This document shows, piece by piece, positions 31,197 to 39,500 of a stretch of DNA of 64,000 nucleotides (its first letter is position 1; each line of letters starts with the position of its first letter). Position numbers and translations under genes: made by a program. The stretch is from Sneathiella glossodoripedis JCM 23214. GTDB taxonomy: Bacteria; Pseudomonadota; Alphaproteobacteria; Sneathiellales; Sneathiellaceae. Location: assembly GCF_000616095.1 (NCBI RefSeq), contig NZ_BAMS01000001.1:806001-870000 (forward strand). Reading direction: 5' to 3'. The notes below the pieces were generated by a model. It was not told the origin of the DNA, ran no database searches, and worked only from the letters and a program-made list of their open reading frames with translations.

Positions 31197-31638
31197 TTTC
31201 TAAGCTTCCCTCCCATTCTATGAAAGTCTCTTGCAAAATTAGGTCATCAAATGTATCCGCGGTTTGATCAAGCAGAAATTGGGGCAGATAGGCACCGAGC
31301 AGAATTCCCATAAATGCAGCGGCAACAAATGGGGCGAGTGCCTGGGCGCGCAGACCTTTTTTGTGCTTGATAAAGGTCGTTTGGGCGTTTTCCTGCCGAG
31401 GAGTATCCTGCAGAATTTTTTGCATCAAGCCTTCGGGTGCTTTTATTTGCTCCAACGACTGTGTGAGCAGGAAATCGAGCTCTTTTTCTTCCTCAAGCGC
31501 TTGTTGAATTTCCTCAGTCTGGCGCAGCCACCGGGACGCATCTGCAAGGTCGACATCTGGCCATTTCAATATGTCAGCGCCATAAATGGACAGATATTCC
31601 TGATAGCGCCTGTATCGCTGCATTTTTTCATCTGTCAT
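31189..31638 (-). CDS. Transmembrane anti-sigma factor (no zinc finger)
   Basis: 149 residues with a cytoplasmic helical half (YLSIYGADILKWPDVDLADASRWL, EEEKELDFLLTQSLEQI), one membrane helix near 101-120 and a short acidic periplasmic tail. The pattern YGAD...WP is common in alphaproteobacterial anti-sigma factors encoded directly after an ECF gene. No HxxxCxxC zinc motif is present. Its start overlaps the sigma gene's stop (ATGA-type), and it should hold that sigma factor at the membrane until the periplasmic partner signals. Confidence 0.75.
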   Translation of the reverse strand: MTDEKMQRYRRYQEYLSIYGADILKWPDVDLADASRWLRQTEEIQQALEEEKELDFLLTQSLEQIKAPEGLMQKILQDTPRQENAQTTFIKHKKGLRAQALAPFVAAAFMGILLGAYLPQFLLDQTADTFDDLILQETFIEWEGSLENE

Positions 31639-32204
31639 TTTAAATCTCCACGTAGGTCGGTATTGGGAAGCAATTGCTCTTTGAGTTTGCGTCTGGCTCT
31701 GGCCAGCAGGGATTCAAGTGCTTCAATGGATATGCCCATTCGCCGGGCGGCTTCTTTTTGTCCCGTTTCTTCAAAATGGATCATGACAAGCGCCTGTCGC
31801 TGTCTCACTGGTAATTGTTCAATTGCATTTTGTACCTGAGTGCTTCGATCCCGTTCAATCTGTTTGTCAATGGGGCTTGGGGTTGGGTCAATCTGTTCAG
31901 GAACTTCTTCGTTGCTCAGATGTCTGGACTGACGCAGCCGGTCGATACAAAGATTGTGAATAACCCTGTGAAGCCAAGTGCTAACTTGCGCATTATCTTT
32001 CCATTTGGGGGCCTGTTGCCAAAGTCTGATGAAGGCCTCTTGAGCAATATCCTCGGCAAGAGATTGATCGTGCAAGAGGATAAACGCAGTTTGATAGGCT
32101 CGCTGCATATGCGCCTCGACAAGCTCCTTGTATGCGGTTTCATCCCGCTTGGCCACACGGGTCATGAGCCGTGCGTCTTGCTCTATCCTGTCTATGTTAC
32201 GCAT
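31635..32204 (-). CDS. ECF-type RNA polymerase sigma factor
   Basis: About 189 residues from ATG 32204. Region 2 has DQSLAEDIAQEAFIRLWQQAPKW and STWLHRVIHNLCIDRLR; region 4 has LPVRQRQALVMIHFEETGQKEAARRMGISIEALESLLARARRKL, a DNA-binding helix-turn-helix. It heads the sigma / anti-sigma / CnrX-CpxP-like sensor operon on the minus strand, with stop-start overlaps. A GTG two codons upstream is a less likely start. Confidence 0.93.
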   Translation of the reverse strand: MRNIDRIEQDARLMTRVAKRDETAYKELVEAHMQRAYQTAFILLHDQSLAEDIAQEAFIRLWQQAPKWKDNAQVSTWLHRVIHNLCIDRLRQSRHLSNEEVPEQIDPTPSPIDKQIERDRSTQVQNAIEQLPVRQRQALVMIHFEETGQKEAARRMGISIEALESLLARARRKLKEQLLPNTDLRGDLK

Positions 32205-32246
32205 AAACACTCTATGGGCGCCTGTTGGTTATGTATTCATAGTCTG

Positions 32247-32277
32247 CATTAAACGTAAGCGGCGGGAAAATCCGTCG
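32247..32277 (-). promoter_or_regulatory. Candidate ECF autoregulatory promoter
   Basis: On the minus strand a GGATTTTCCCGCCGC block and CGTTTAAT lie 43-73 bases upstream of the sigma gene, an arrangement like bipartite ECF promoters. I know no consensus for this factor, so this rests only on position and shape. Confidence 0.3.
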
Positions 32278-32355
32278 CTTTTAATTTCAGAAAAAATGTC
32301 ATCTACCTTTTCTTGACAGAGAAAAAAGAGTATTTGAGGGCAAGGAGTTGACGGA

Positions 32356-32565
32356 ATGACCAGTAAAAAAGTTTTGGGCCTGATTTTATTTCTGGGCTTT
32401 ATTGTGATTTATTCTTTCGCCGCAATGTTGCTGGCGGTTCATATTTTGCCTGACAATCGTTGGGTGGATCTTCTGTTTTATCCAGTGGTCGGAATTCTTT
32501 GGATCTTTCCTGCAATGAAAATACTGCGCTTTATGCTTCCCGGTGATCCATCCGATCAGGAGTAG
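32356..32565 (+). CDS. DUF2842 membrane protein
   Basis: 69 residues with two membrane helices (about 5-27 and 38-55) ending in WIFPAMKILRFML, which matches the DUF2842 pattern of alphaproteobacterial proteins with a conserved WIFPAMP-like end. Function unknown. GCAAGGAG precedes the ATG. It is divergent from the ECF sigma operon. Confidence 0.8.
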   Translation: MTSKKVLGLILFLGFIVIYSFAAMLLAVHILPDNRWVDLLFYPVVGILWIFPAMKILRFMLPGDPSDQE

Positions 32566-32569
32566 CAGG

Positions 32570-32655
32570 CAAAAAGAAGCCGGATCGAGAGGGGGGAAGT
32601 CGACCCGGCTGAAGCTATATCAGTGGGAGAGGGGAGTTTCTCACTGATTAGCCAA
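32570..32655 (-). ncRNA. Candidate small RNA with C-rich (anti-Shine-Dalgarno) loops
   Basis: On the minus strand two hairpins follow each other. The first (32648-32619) has a 7-pair stem ATCAGTG/CACTGAT with loop containing CTCCCCTCTCC. The second (32610-32578) has an 11-pair stem AGCCGGGTCGA/TCGATCCGGCT with loop CTTCCCCCCTC, followed at once by TCTTTTTG, a proper rho-independent end. Loops of this type can pair with GGAGGGG ribosome sites, as in the CU-rich-loop sRNAs of alphaproteobacteria. No coding frame occupies this space and there is no T run on the plus side. Promoter not identified; the 5' end is a guess. Confidence 0.55.
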
Positions 32656-32831
32656 GAATTTTATTTCCTTTTGCTTACTCACTCTTTCAACCTGATATAG
32701 GTATTTGCAGGGAAATTTCCAGTCCTTGTCAAGTAAAATATTTTAAAAATCTAATGTTATACCGGATTCTCTCCGGTAAGTAGTTAGAATCGCTGTGAGT
32801 TTGCCCTGTAGTTATACTCTGGAATGGCTTT

Positions 32832-33614
32832 CTAGCCGAGCCGCTGACGCTGAATTCGGCTACAAACACTTTCAACTGCAAGGATCAGTCGATTGATGTC
32901 ATCCGCATCTGAAAGTCGATGATCCCCCTCCTTTACCAAAGTCACAACGACATCTGTACTGGTCAGCTTTTCCTGTATATCCAGCGCGGTTTTCCAGGGA
33001 ACACTGTCATCTTTCATTCCTTGCAGTAGATGAACGGGGCCATCAAAAGGAATGGGTGACTGCATGACGAGATTGCGATCCCCATCATCGAGAAGTTTTT
33101 TGGTAATCGTGTATGGCTCATCCGAATATTCAGTTGGCTCTTTCCAAAATCCCTGACGCTCAATATCGGCAAGAGCGCTTTCACTCATAGTTGCGCGCAT
33201 ACGCAGCGTGAAATCCGGGGCGGCCGCTATTCCAACAAAGCCAGCAATACGGTCCGGTCGCAGCAAAGCCATGCGAAGGCCGATCCATCCGCCCATTGAA
33301 GAGCCAACAATGACTTGTGGTCCTGCCGTGCAGTCATCCAAAATGGCCAGAGCATCGTCGGTCCAGCGACTGATGCAGCCGTCTTCAAAATTTCCTGTCG
33401 ATTGTCCGTGCCCAAGATAGTCAAAACGTGTATAGCTTCGCCCGATGGTTTTCATTGCCTTTTCCAGCGCGAGTGCTTTGGTGCCCTGCATGTCAGACAT
33501 AAAGCCCGAGCAGAAAATAACACCGGGCCCCTCGCCTGCGCTGTGATGATAGGCTATAGATTGTCCATCTGGACGCTGAAGCATTTCGGGTTGAGATAAT
33601 TCAGTTTGAGCCAT
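32832..33614 (-). CDS. Alpha/beta hydrolase
   Basis: 260 residues from ATG 33614. The nucleophile elbow GSSMGG, the oxyanion-type strand GVIFCSGFMSDMQGTKA, a catalytic-type aspartate in QGMKDDSVPW and histidine in EGDHRLSD are all present. The sequence resembles the ABHD10-like carboxylesterase/thioesterase group; the substrate is unknown. The frame continues upstream, overlapping the divergent glycosyltransferase gene, but ATG 33614 is preferred. Confidence 0.87.
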   Translation of the reverse strand: MAQTELSQPEMLQRPDGQSIAYHHSAGEGPGVIFCSGFMSDMQGTKALALEKAMKTIGRSYTRFDYLGHGQSTGNFEDGCISRWTDDALAILDDCTAGPQVIVGSSMGGWIGLRMALLRPDRIAGFVGIAAAPDFTLRMRATMSESALADIERQGFWKEPTEYSDEPYTITKKLLDDGDRNLVMQSPIPFDGPVHLLQGMKDDSVPWKTALDIQEKLTSTDVVVTLVKEGDHRLSDADDINRLILAVESVCSRIQRQRLG

Positions 33615-33647
33615 CGGTTTCACTTTTGCCGTTAGAGATTTAAGAAC

Positions 33648-34820
33648 GTGACTGACCATAGCATTTCTGAGCCTTCAAATGAAAGCCGCTCTCCTGTCAT
33701 TTTGCAGGTTTTACCAAATATGGACGGGGGTGGTGTGGAAAGGGGTACTGTTGAAGTTGCCACAGCCATTGTTGCACAAGGCTGGAGGTCGGTTGTTGTA
33801 TCAGCGGGCGGCAAGATGGTGTATGAGCTTGAGAAGGCTGGTGCCAAACACATTACTTTACCGGTGCATTCTAAAAACCCAATTGTAATGTGGAAGAACA
33901 TCAACCGTTTGCAGCAGGTGATTGCAAACGAGGGCGTTCAGATCGTTCACGCCAGAAGCCGGGCTCCGGCGTGGAGCGCCCTTGCGGCTGCGCGTAGATC
34001 GGGCACCCCGTTTTTGACCACATTCCACGCAGCCTATACCCGCGGCGGGTTCCTTAAAAACAGCTATAATTCTGTGATGGCGAAGGGTGATCGCGTTATC
34101 GCAATTTCGGACTTCATTGCGCAGCATATTCAGGAAAATTATACGGTTGATCCGCAGAAAATAATAAAAATTGCACGAGGTGTTGATTGTCGGCGGTTTA
34201 ATCCGGGCGCTGTTAGTGCTGAGCGGATAATTAAAATGGCGACTGACTGGGCACTACCTGACGGTGTTCCGGTGATTATGATGCCCGGCAGATTGACGCG
34301 CCTGAAAGGGCACGAAGATCTGATTGAAGCCCTTGCTCTTTTACCTGACAAGAATTTTCTGGCGTTGTTCGTCGGCGCTGGTTCGGGACGCGAATCCTAT
34401 CGCGCGGAGCTGAATAAACTGGTTGTAGAGAGAGGACTGCAGGGTAAAGTTCAGATTAAAGACTATTGCAATGACATGTCAGCCGCACTGATGTTGGCAG
34501 ATGTTGTTGTCTCCGCAACAACAGTGCCAGAAGGGTTTGGCAGAGTGGCCGTTGAAGCGCAGGCAATGGGGCGGCCGGTTGTCGCGACAGCGCATGGTGG
34601 ATCTTTGGAGACAGTCAAAGATGGAGAAACGGGGTGGCTGGTACCTGTTGGGGACAGGCAGGCGATGGCACGGGCCATTGATGGTGCGCTCAAATTATCA
34701 CCCGCCGAGCGTGAAGCCATTGCGGAGAAAACAAGGCAGTTTGTGATGCAGAATTTCACGGTAGAGAAAATGTGTAATTCAACACTGGATGTTTATCGGT
34801 CACTATTGGCGGCAGTTTGA
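33648..34820 (+). CDS. Glycosyltransferase family 4
   Basis: 390 residues from GTG 33648. Two Rossmann halves: N-terminal VLPNMDGGGVERGTVEVA with the acceptor-side glycine loop, and C-terminal VIMMPGRLTRLKGHEDLIEAL and the donor-site TVPEGFGRVAVEAQAMGRPVVA (the EGFGRVAVE acidic motif). It transfers a sugar from a nucleotide donor, probably in lipopolysaccharide or capsule core assembly, since the next gene is a family 9 heptosyltransferase-like enzyme that starts directly after its stop. Confidence 0.93.
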   Translation: MTDHSISEPSNESRSPVILQVLPNMDGGGVERGTVEVATAIVAQGWRSVVVSAGGKMVYELEKAGAKHITLPVHSKNPIVMWKNINRLQQVIANEGVQIVHARSRAPAWSALAAARRSGTPFLTTFHAAYTRGGFLKNSYNSVMAKGDRVIAISDFIAQHIQENYTVDPQKIIKIARGVDCRRFNPGAVSAERIIKMATDWALPDGVPVIMMPGRLTRLKGHEDLIEALALLPDKNFLALFVGAGSGRESYRAELNKLVVERGLQGKVQIKDYCNDMSAALMLADVVVSATTVPEGFGRVAVEAQAMGRPVVATAHGGSLETVKDGETGWLVPVGDRQAMARAIDGALKLSPAEREAIAEKTRQFVMQNFTVEKMCNSTLDVYRSLLAAV

Positions 34821-34821
34821 G

Positions 34822-35760
34822 ATGCGTGACCTTCAATCCTATCAGCGTATTCTGGTTATCAAGCATGGAGCGCTGGGTGATGTTGTTCTTGCCCAAGGGC
34901 CATTTCAGGCGATCAGACAGGCCCACCCAAATGCACGTATAACCTTGCTTACCACAGCGGCGTTTGAGGGGTTTTTGCGAAATTCGGGTTTGTTTGATGA
35001 GGTCTGGATTGATGAAAAACCAAAGCTTTGGCAGCTTGGTACCATTTTGAAGTTGAAATCACGCCTGCGAAAAGGTGACTTTGAGCGGGTTTATGATTTG
35101 CAGACGTCATCGCGCACAAATTCCTATTTCAAAGGCTTTGCAAAGCCAAAGCCGGAATGGTCTGGTATCGCACCAGGTTGCAGTCATCCTCATAGCAATC
35201 CGGGGAGAGGTGCGCTGCACACGATTGAAAGGCAAGCAGAACAGTTGCAAATGGCGGGAATTGACAACATTCCTGCACCGGATTTCAGTTGGGCGTACCG
35301 TGATATTACAAAGTATGATCTGGCATCATCTTTCGCTTTGTTGGTTCCAGGCGGTTCCGCACACCGACCTGAAAAGCGCTGGCCAGCCAAGAAATACGCT
35401 GAACTTGCCAATTACTTGGCAGCAAATAAAGTGCAACCAGTTCTTTTGGGCGGTGCGGCTGAAGCGGATGTGATTGGGGAAATCATGTCTTCCTGCGTAC
35501 AGGCAGTGGATCTAAGCGGGAAAACCACTCTTGAGGAGATTGCCAGTCTGGGGCGTTTAGCCCGTTTGAGTGTTGGAAATGATACCGGCCCACTTCATTT
35601 GATAGCCGCCGTAAACTGTCCAGTAACCGTTCTTTTTTCATCGGCGTCGGATCCTGCGAGGGCGCGTCCAAGAGGGAGGGATGTGACGGTGTTGCGGAAA
35701 AGTTCACTGGAGGAATTGCCGCTTGAAGAGGTAATCAAGACGTTGCAGATCGAAAAATAG
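34822..35760 (+). CDS. Glycosyltransferase family 9 (heptosyltransferase-like)
   Basis: 312 residues from ATG 34822, one base after the preceding stop. Typical motifs are ILVIKHGALGDVVLAQGPFQAIR at the start, LLVPGGSAHRPEKRWPAKKYAEL (nucleotide-sugar loop) and NDTGPLHLIAAVNCPVTVLFSSASDPARARPRG near the end. The family adds ADP-heptose to the inner core of lipopolysaccharide. With the family 4 transferase it forms a two-gene surface-glycan unit. Confidence 0.93.
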   Translation: MRDLQSYQRILVIKHGALGDVVLAQGPFQAIRQAHPNARITLLTTAAFEGFLRNSGLFDEVWIDEKPKLWQLGTILKLKSRLRKGDFERVYDLQTSSRTNSYFKGFAKPKPEWSGIAPGCSHPHSNPGRGALHTIERQAEQLQMAGIDNIPAPDFSWAYRDITKYDLASSFALLVPGGSAHRPEKRWPAKKYAELANYLAANKVQPVLLGGAAEADVIGEIMSSCVQAVDLSGKTTLEEIASLGRLARLSVGNDTGPLHLIAAVNCPVTVLFSSASDPARARPRGRDVTVLRKSSLEELPLEEVIKTLQIEK

Positions 35761-35823
35761 CGCTTCTTTAGTAACAAATAGTGTCTTTATGGCAGAATGT
35801 TGGGTTATTGAAGGGGTGGCGGC

Positions 35824-35851
35824 TTGACATCGCAGGTTAAATTTTTACAGT
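35824..35851 (+). promoter_or_regulatory. thrS promoter
   Basis: TTGACA (35824-35829) and TACAGT (35846-35851) with a 16-base spacer, about 50 bases upstream of the likely thrS start. It is bracketed by a short inverted repeat GTGGCG (35816-35821) / CGCCAC (35852-35857). Confidence 0.6.
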
Positions 35852-35903
35852 CGCCACTCTTATAACTTGGTTCAGCTCAGGGTATTGATCGGAACCCAAC
35901 CCA

Positions 35904-37846
35904 TTGGTGACAACAGTGCAAAACGCAAATGTGAATATTACACTTCCAGACGGAAGTGTTCGTGTCTTTGACAAACCCGTATCAGGATTGGAACTCGCAG
36001 CAGACATTGGCCCTGGTTTGGCCAAGGCGGCGCTGGCGCTTCGTATCGACGGAGAGATGCGGGACCTTAAGACGGTTTTAAACGAAGATGTTGCAGTTGA
36101 AATCGTAACGGCGAAGGAAGAGGGCGATGATGTCCTTGAGCTTATTCGTCATGATGCCGCTCATGTGATGGCGGAAGCTGTAAAAGAGCTATATCCAGAG
36201 ACACAAGTGACCATTGGTCCGGCGATTGAGGACGGGTTCTACTATGATTTTGCTCGGGAAAAGCCGTTCACACCAGAAGATCTGGAAAAGATCGAACAGC
36301 GGATGCACGAAATTGTAGACCGTGACGAAAGCATTGATCGCGAAGAGTGGGATCGTGACGAAGCGGTTAAATTTTTTGAAAATCAGGGCGAGAAATATAA
36401 AGCAGAGATAATTGCATCCATACCTGATGATCAGCCAATTGGTATTTACAAGCAGGGTGAATTTCAGGACCTTTGCCGTGGCCCCCATTTGCCATCTACA
36501 AAGAAGCTGGGGCATGCCTTCAAGCTGATGAAGCTGGCTGGTGCCTATTGGCGTGGTGATTCGAAAAATGAAATGCTGCAACGGGTATACGGAACTGCCT
36601 GGCGGACAGAAAAAGAGCTTAAAGCCTATCTGAACCGTCTGGAGGAAGCAGAGCGGCGTGACCATCGTAAGCTTGGCCGTGAAATGGATCTGTTCCATAT
36701 GCAAGAAGAAGCCGTGGGAATGGTTTTCTGGCACAAGCATGGTTGGACATTATACCGGACTTTGGAGAATTATATTCGAAACAAGCTGGAGAAAGCTGAC
36801 TATCAGGAAGTCAAGACGCCTCAGCTCGTGGATCGAAAATTGTGGGAAGCATCCGGTCACTGGGAAAAATTCCGCGAGAATATGTATACGACTGATTCAG
36901 AGGATCGTACATTCGCACTGAAACCTATGAACTGTCCGTGCCATGTCCAGATTTTCAATCAGGGTATTACAAGTTACCGTGATCTGCCTTTGCGTATGGC
37001 GGAATTCGGCTCCTGTCATCGGTATGAGCCTCTGGGGCATTGCATGGTATCATGCGTGTAAGAGGCTTCACGCAGGATGATGCCCATATTTTCTGTACAG
37101 AAGATCAGATCACATCGGAGACAGAAATTTTCTGTGAGCTATTGTTGGATATTTACAAGGATTTTGGCTTTACAGAGGTCCGCGTAAAATTTTCTGATCG
37201 TCCTGAGACTCGTGCCGGTGATGACGCTATTTGGGATAAAGCAGAAGGTTCACTGAAAGATGCCATCGAGGCAACTGGACTGAGCTACAGCATGAATCCG
37301 GGTGAAGGTGCTTTTTATGGCCCCAAGTTGGAATTTGTGCTGACTGATGCGATTGGTCGTGACTGGCAATGTGGTACATTGCAGGTGGACTTTGTTCTGC
37401 CCGAGCGATTGAATGCGTCATACATTGGTGAGGATGGCGCAAAACATCGTCCGGTAATGCTTCATCGCGCCATTTTCGGGTCCATGGAGCGTTTCATTGG
37501 TATATTGATCGAAGAATATGCTGGTCGTTTTCCGCTGTGGCTGGCGCCTCAGCAGATTGTCATTGCAACCATTACAGACGAAGCCGATGAGTATGCCCAT
37601 CGGGTGCTGGCGGAGGCTAATAAACGGGGCTTGAGAGCAAGTCTTGATCTTCGAAACGAGAAGATTAACTATAAGGTCCGTGAACATAGCCTTGCAAAGG
37701 TTCCAGCGCTATTGGTAGCAGGCAAGCGCGAAGCAGAGGAAGATACAATTTCTGTCAGACGTCTTGGTGAAAAGCACCAGAAGGTCATGAGTTTGACAGA
37801 AGCCTTGGACGCACTTGCCGAAGAAGCGCGTGTTCCCGGAACATGA
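35904..37846 (+). CDS. thrS: Threonyl-tRNA synthetase (frame broken once)
   Basis: About 647 residues repaired. An N-terminal TGS domain ([17 protein letters not shown]) is followed by the editing domain ([10 protein letters not shown], with the HxxxH zinc/editing site), the class II catalytic core with zinc-binding cysteine in [11 protein letters not shown], and the anticodon domain. The frame breaks near 37031; one T (CCTCTGG to CCTTCTGG) restores [26 protein letters not shown]. The start is uncertain: TTG 35904, GTG 35907, GTG 35916 or GTG 35931 are in frame; GGTGA before GTG 35916 is the only site resembling a ribosome signal. First gene of the translation cluster. Confidence 0.95.
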
Positions 37847-37957
37847 TTAAAATTGCAATGCGTTGAATCTGTTGGAACAAGTCTTGGAAAGATGTAATAT
37901 AGGCGAGGTTGCTGGTCTGCACTGGCAGCCGCGTCATAACTGCGAAGGAGAAGGTAA

Positions 37958-38500
37958 ATAGCTCGTCCATCAAGAAATACGATGCCGGCCAAGGAAGGCC
38001 CTCGTATGAACGAAGATATCGAAAGTTCCGAAGTCCGTCTGATCACAGAGGATGGAAATAATATTGGTCTGGTTTCTGTAGAGGTGGCCGCAGGTCTGGC
38101 TGATGAAGCTGGTCTGGATCTTGTCGAGGTGTCGCCTGGGCAGATACCGGTTTGCAAGGTCATGGATTACGGCCGCGCCAAATTTGAGGCGCAGAAAAAA
38201 GCTGCCAAGGCCCGCAAAAAACAGAAGACTGTTGATATTAAAGAACTGAAATTGCGCCCTGGTATTGAGGAGCATGATTATCAGGTGAAGATGCGGAATA
38301 TGGTGCGGTTTATTGAAGCGGGTGACAAGGTCAAGCTCACCATTCGATTCCGTGGCCGTGAAATGGCGCATCCTGAAAATGGTATGAAATTGCTGAATCG
38401 GGTTCGTGATGAATATGCAGAGTCTATCAAAGTAGAGCTGAACCCCAAAATGGAAGGGCGCATGATGACCATGATTGTCGCCCCGGCAGGCGCGAAATAA
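37958..38500 (+). CDS. infC: Translation initiation factor IF-3, started by an AUA codon
   Basis: 180 residues, exactly the usual IF-3 size when read from ATA 37958, which follows AAGGAGAAGG with good spacing. The first normal ATG (37982) has no ribosome site and would drop the N-terminal arm. IF-3 binds the 30S subunit, rejects non-initiator tRNA and poor start codons, and limits its own synthesis through a rare start codon, so an AUA start is functionally sensible. Domains: N-terminal (VRLITEDGNNIGLVSVEVA), linker rich in Lys, C-terminal with KVKLTIRFRGREMAHPENG. Confidence 0.94.
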   Translation: MARPSRNTMPAKEGPRMNEDIESSEVRLITEDGNNIGLVSVEVAAGLADEAGLDLVEVSPGQIPVCKVMDYGRAKFEAQKKAAKARKKQKTVDIKELKLRPGIEEHDYQVKMRNMVRFIEAGDKVKLTIRFRGREMAHPENGMKLLNRVRDEYAESIKVELNPKMEGRMMTMIVAPAGAK

Positions 38501-38530
38501 CAGTTTTTTGCATCTGATTTCACAGAATTT

Positions 38531-38570
38531 AAAAAGGGATTCTAAAGCATGATTTCTGGATCCCTTTTTT
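38531..38570 (+). terminator. Terminator of infC
   Basis: AAAAAGGGAT (38531-38540) and ATCCCTTTTTT (38560-38570) form a strong stem ending in a T run, with a 19-base loop. It separates thrS-infC from rpmI-rplT. Confidence 0.8.
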
Positions 38571-38702
38571 AACGCATTGAAAATATTTATTTTTTTCGTT
38601 TTTTGTGCTTTATGCAGAATTGAGTTTATTCTGCTGACTGGTGTGAAGACGGCGATACGTTAATTGTAAATTGAGCTTGGCAAAATCCCTGAAAACAGGG
38701 GC

Positions 38703-38731
38703 TTGCTATCTTTGAGCGTTGCGGATATAAC
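38703..38731 (+). promoter_or_regulatory. rpmI-rplT promoter with an internal inverted repeat
   Basis: TTGCTA (38703-38708) and TATAAC (38726-38731) with a 17-base spacer. A perfect 7-base inverted repeat GAGCGTT / AACGCTC overlaps the -10 element. About 85 bases lie between here and rpmI. Confidence 0.55.
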
Positions 38732-38814
38732 GCTCGCTTCGTCGAACATTCCGGCCAAGAAGGGCTGCCGAGTCTGTTCAGTCGCTTAAACTCTTAAACT
38801 TAAGGGAAGCCAAA

Positions 38815-39012
38815 ATGCCCAAGTTGAAAACAAAGAGCGGTGTGAAGAAACGTTTCTCTCTCACTGCCAAAGGTAAAGTTCGCAGTGCGCAGGCTGGAAA
38901 ACAGCACGGCATGATCAAGCGGACAAACAAGCAGATCCGTAACCAGCGCGGTACAACCATCCTCTCTGAAGCGGATGCCCGGATCGTCAAGAAATTTTTA
39001 CCTTACGGCTAA
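38815..39012 (+). CDS. rpmI: Ribosomal protein bL35
   Basis: 65 residues, basic, [14 protein letters not shown] start and a conserved core ([17 protein letters not shown]-like). Structural protein of the 50S subunit, encoded with bL20 as in most bacteria. GGGAAG precedes the ATG. Confidence 0.98.
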   Translation: MPKLKTKSGVKKRFSLTAKGKVRSAQAGKQHGMIKRTNKQIRNQRGTTILSEADARIVKKFLPYG

Positions 39013-39025
39013 AGGAGAGTAGACC

Positions 39026-39388
39026 ATGGCACGTGTAAAACGCGGTGTGACTACTCACGCCCGCCACAGAAAAGTTATCAAGGCTGCAAAAGGGTATTAC
39101 GGTCGCCGTAAGAACACCTTCCGCACAGCAGTACAAGCCGTTGAAAAAGCAGGTCAGTACGCCTATCGCGATCGTCGCGTCAAGAAACGCAATTTCCGTT
39201 CACTTTGGATCCAGCGGATCAATGCTGCATCTCGTGAACTTGGAATGACTTACGGAAACTTTATGCACGGCCTCAAGCTGGCTGGCATAGATCTGGACCG
39301 TAAGGTTCTTGCTGATATTGCCGTTCGCGAGCCTGAGGCCTTCAAGGCATTGGTTGAAGCTGCTGAGAAAGCATCTGCCAAAGCCTGA
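39026..39388 (+). CDS. rplT: Ribosomal protein bL20
   Basis: 120 residues, standard length, with [17 protein letters not shown] and the long basic helix ([29 protein letters not shown]). Needed for early 50S assembly and, in many bacteria, represses its own operon. GGAGAG stands before the ATG, 13 bases past rpmI. Confidence 0.99.
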   Translation: MARVKRGVTTHARHRKVIKAAKGYYGRRKNTFRTAVQAVEKAGQYAYRDRRVKKRNFRSLWIQRINAASRELGMTYGNFMHGLKLAGIDLDRKVLADIAVREPEAFKALVEAAEKASAKA

Positions 39389-39393
39389 TTTTG

Positions 39394-39487
39394 TCGGGCC
39401 CCTCGAAAACTTCAGTTAAGAACACTAGACTTTTTCGAAGACCACTTTATTAAAAAGGGGGCCCGATGCTTTGGGTCCCCTTTTTTT
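39394..39487 (+). promoter_or_regulatory. Terminator with competing antiterminator ahead of pheST
   Basis: A rho-independent terminator (AAAAAGGGGGCCC at 39452-39464, GGGTCCCC at 39473-39480, then seven T) ends 13 bases before the pheS start. Its 5' arm can instead pair with TCGGGCCCCT (39394-39403), the reverse complement of AGGGGGCCCGA (39456-39466) apart from one bulged G; inside this loop TCGAAAA (39403-39409) pairs with TTTTCGA (39432-39438). The two structures exclude each other, as in attenuators. It may simply be the rplT terminator, but the competing arm argues for regulation. What selects the fold is unknown. Confidence 0.6.
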
Positions 39488-39500
39488 GTTGAAAGAGACG

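Noticed and set aside
35799-35900. 8-base inverted repeat GTTGGGTT/AACCCAAC around the thrS promoter
   Set aside because: The first arm is upstream of the promoter, so it would not be in the transcript; probably chance.
39466-39492. Tiny frame coding Met-Leu-Trp-Val-Pro-Phe-Phe-Cys before pheS, a possible Phe leader peptide
   Set aside because: It lies within the terminator itself; the two Phe codons are just the T run. No ribosome site.
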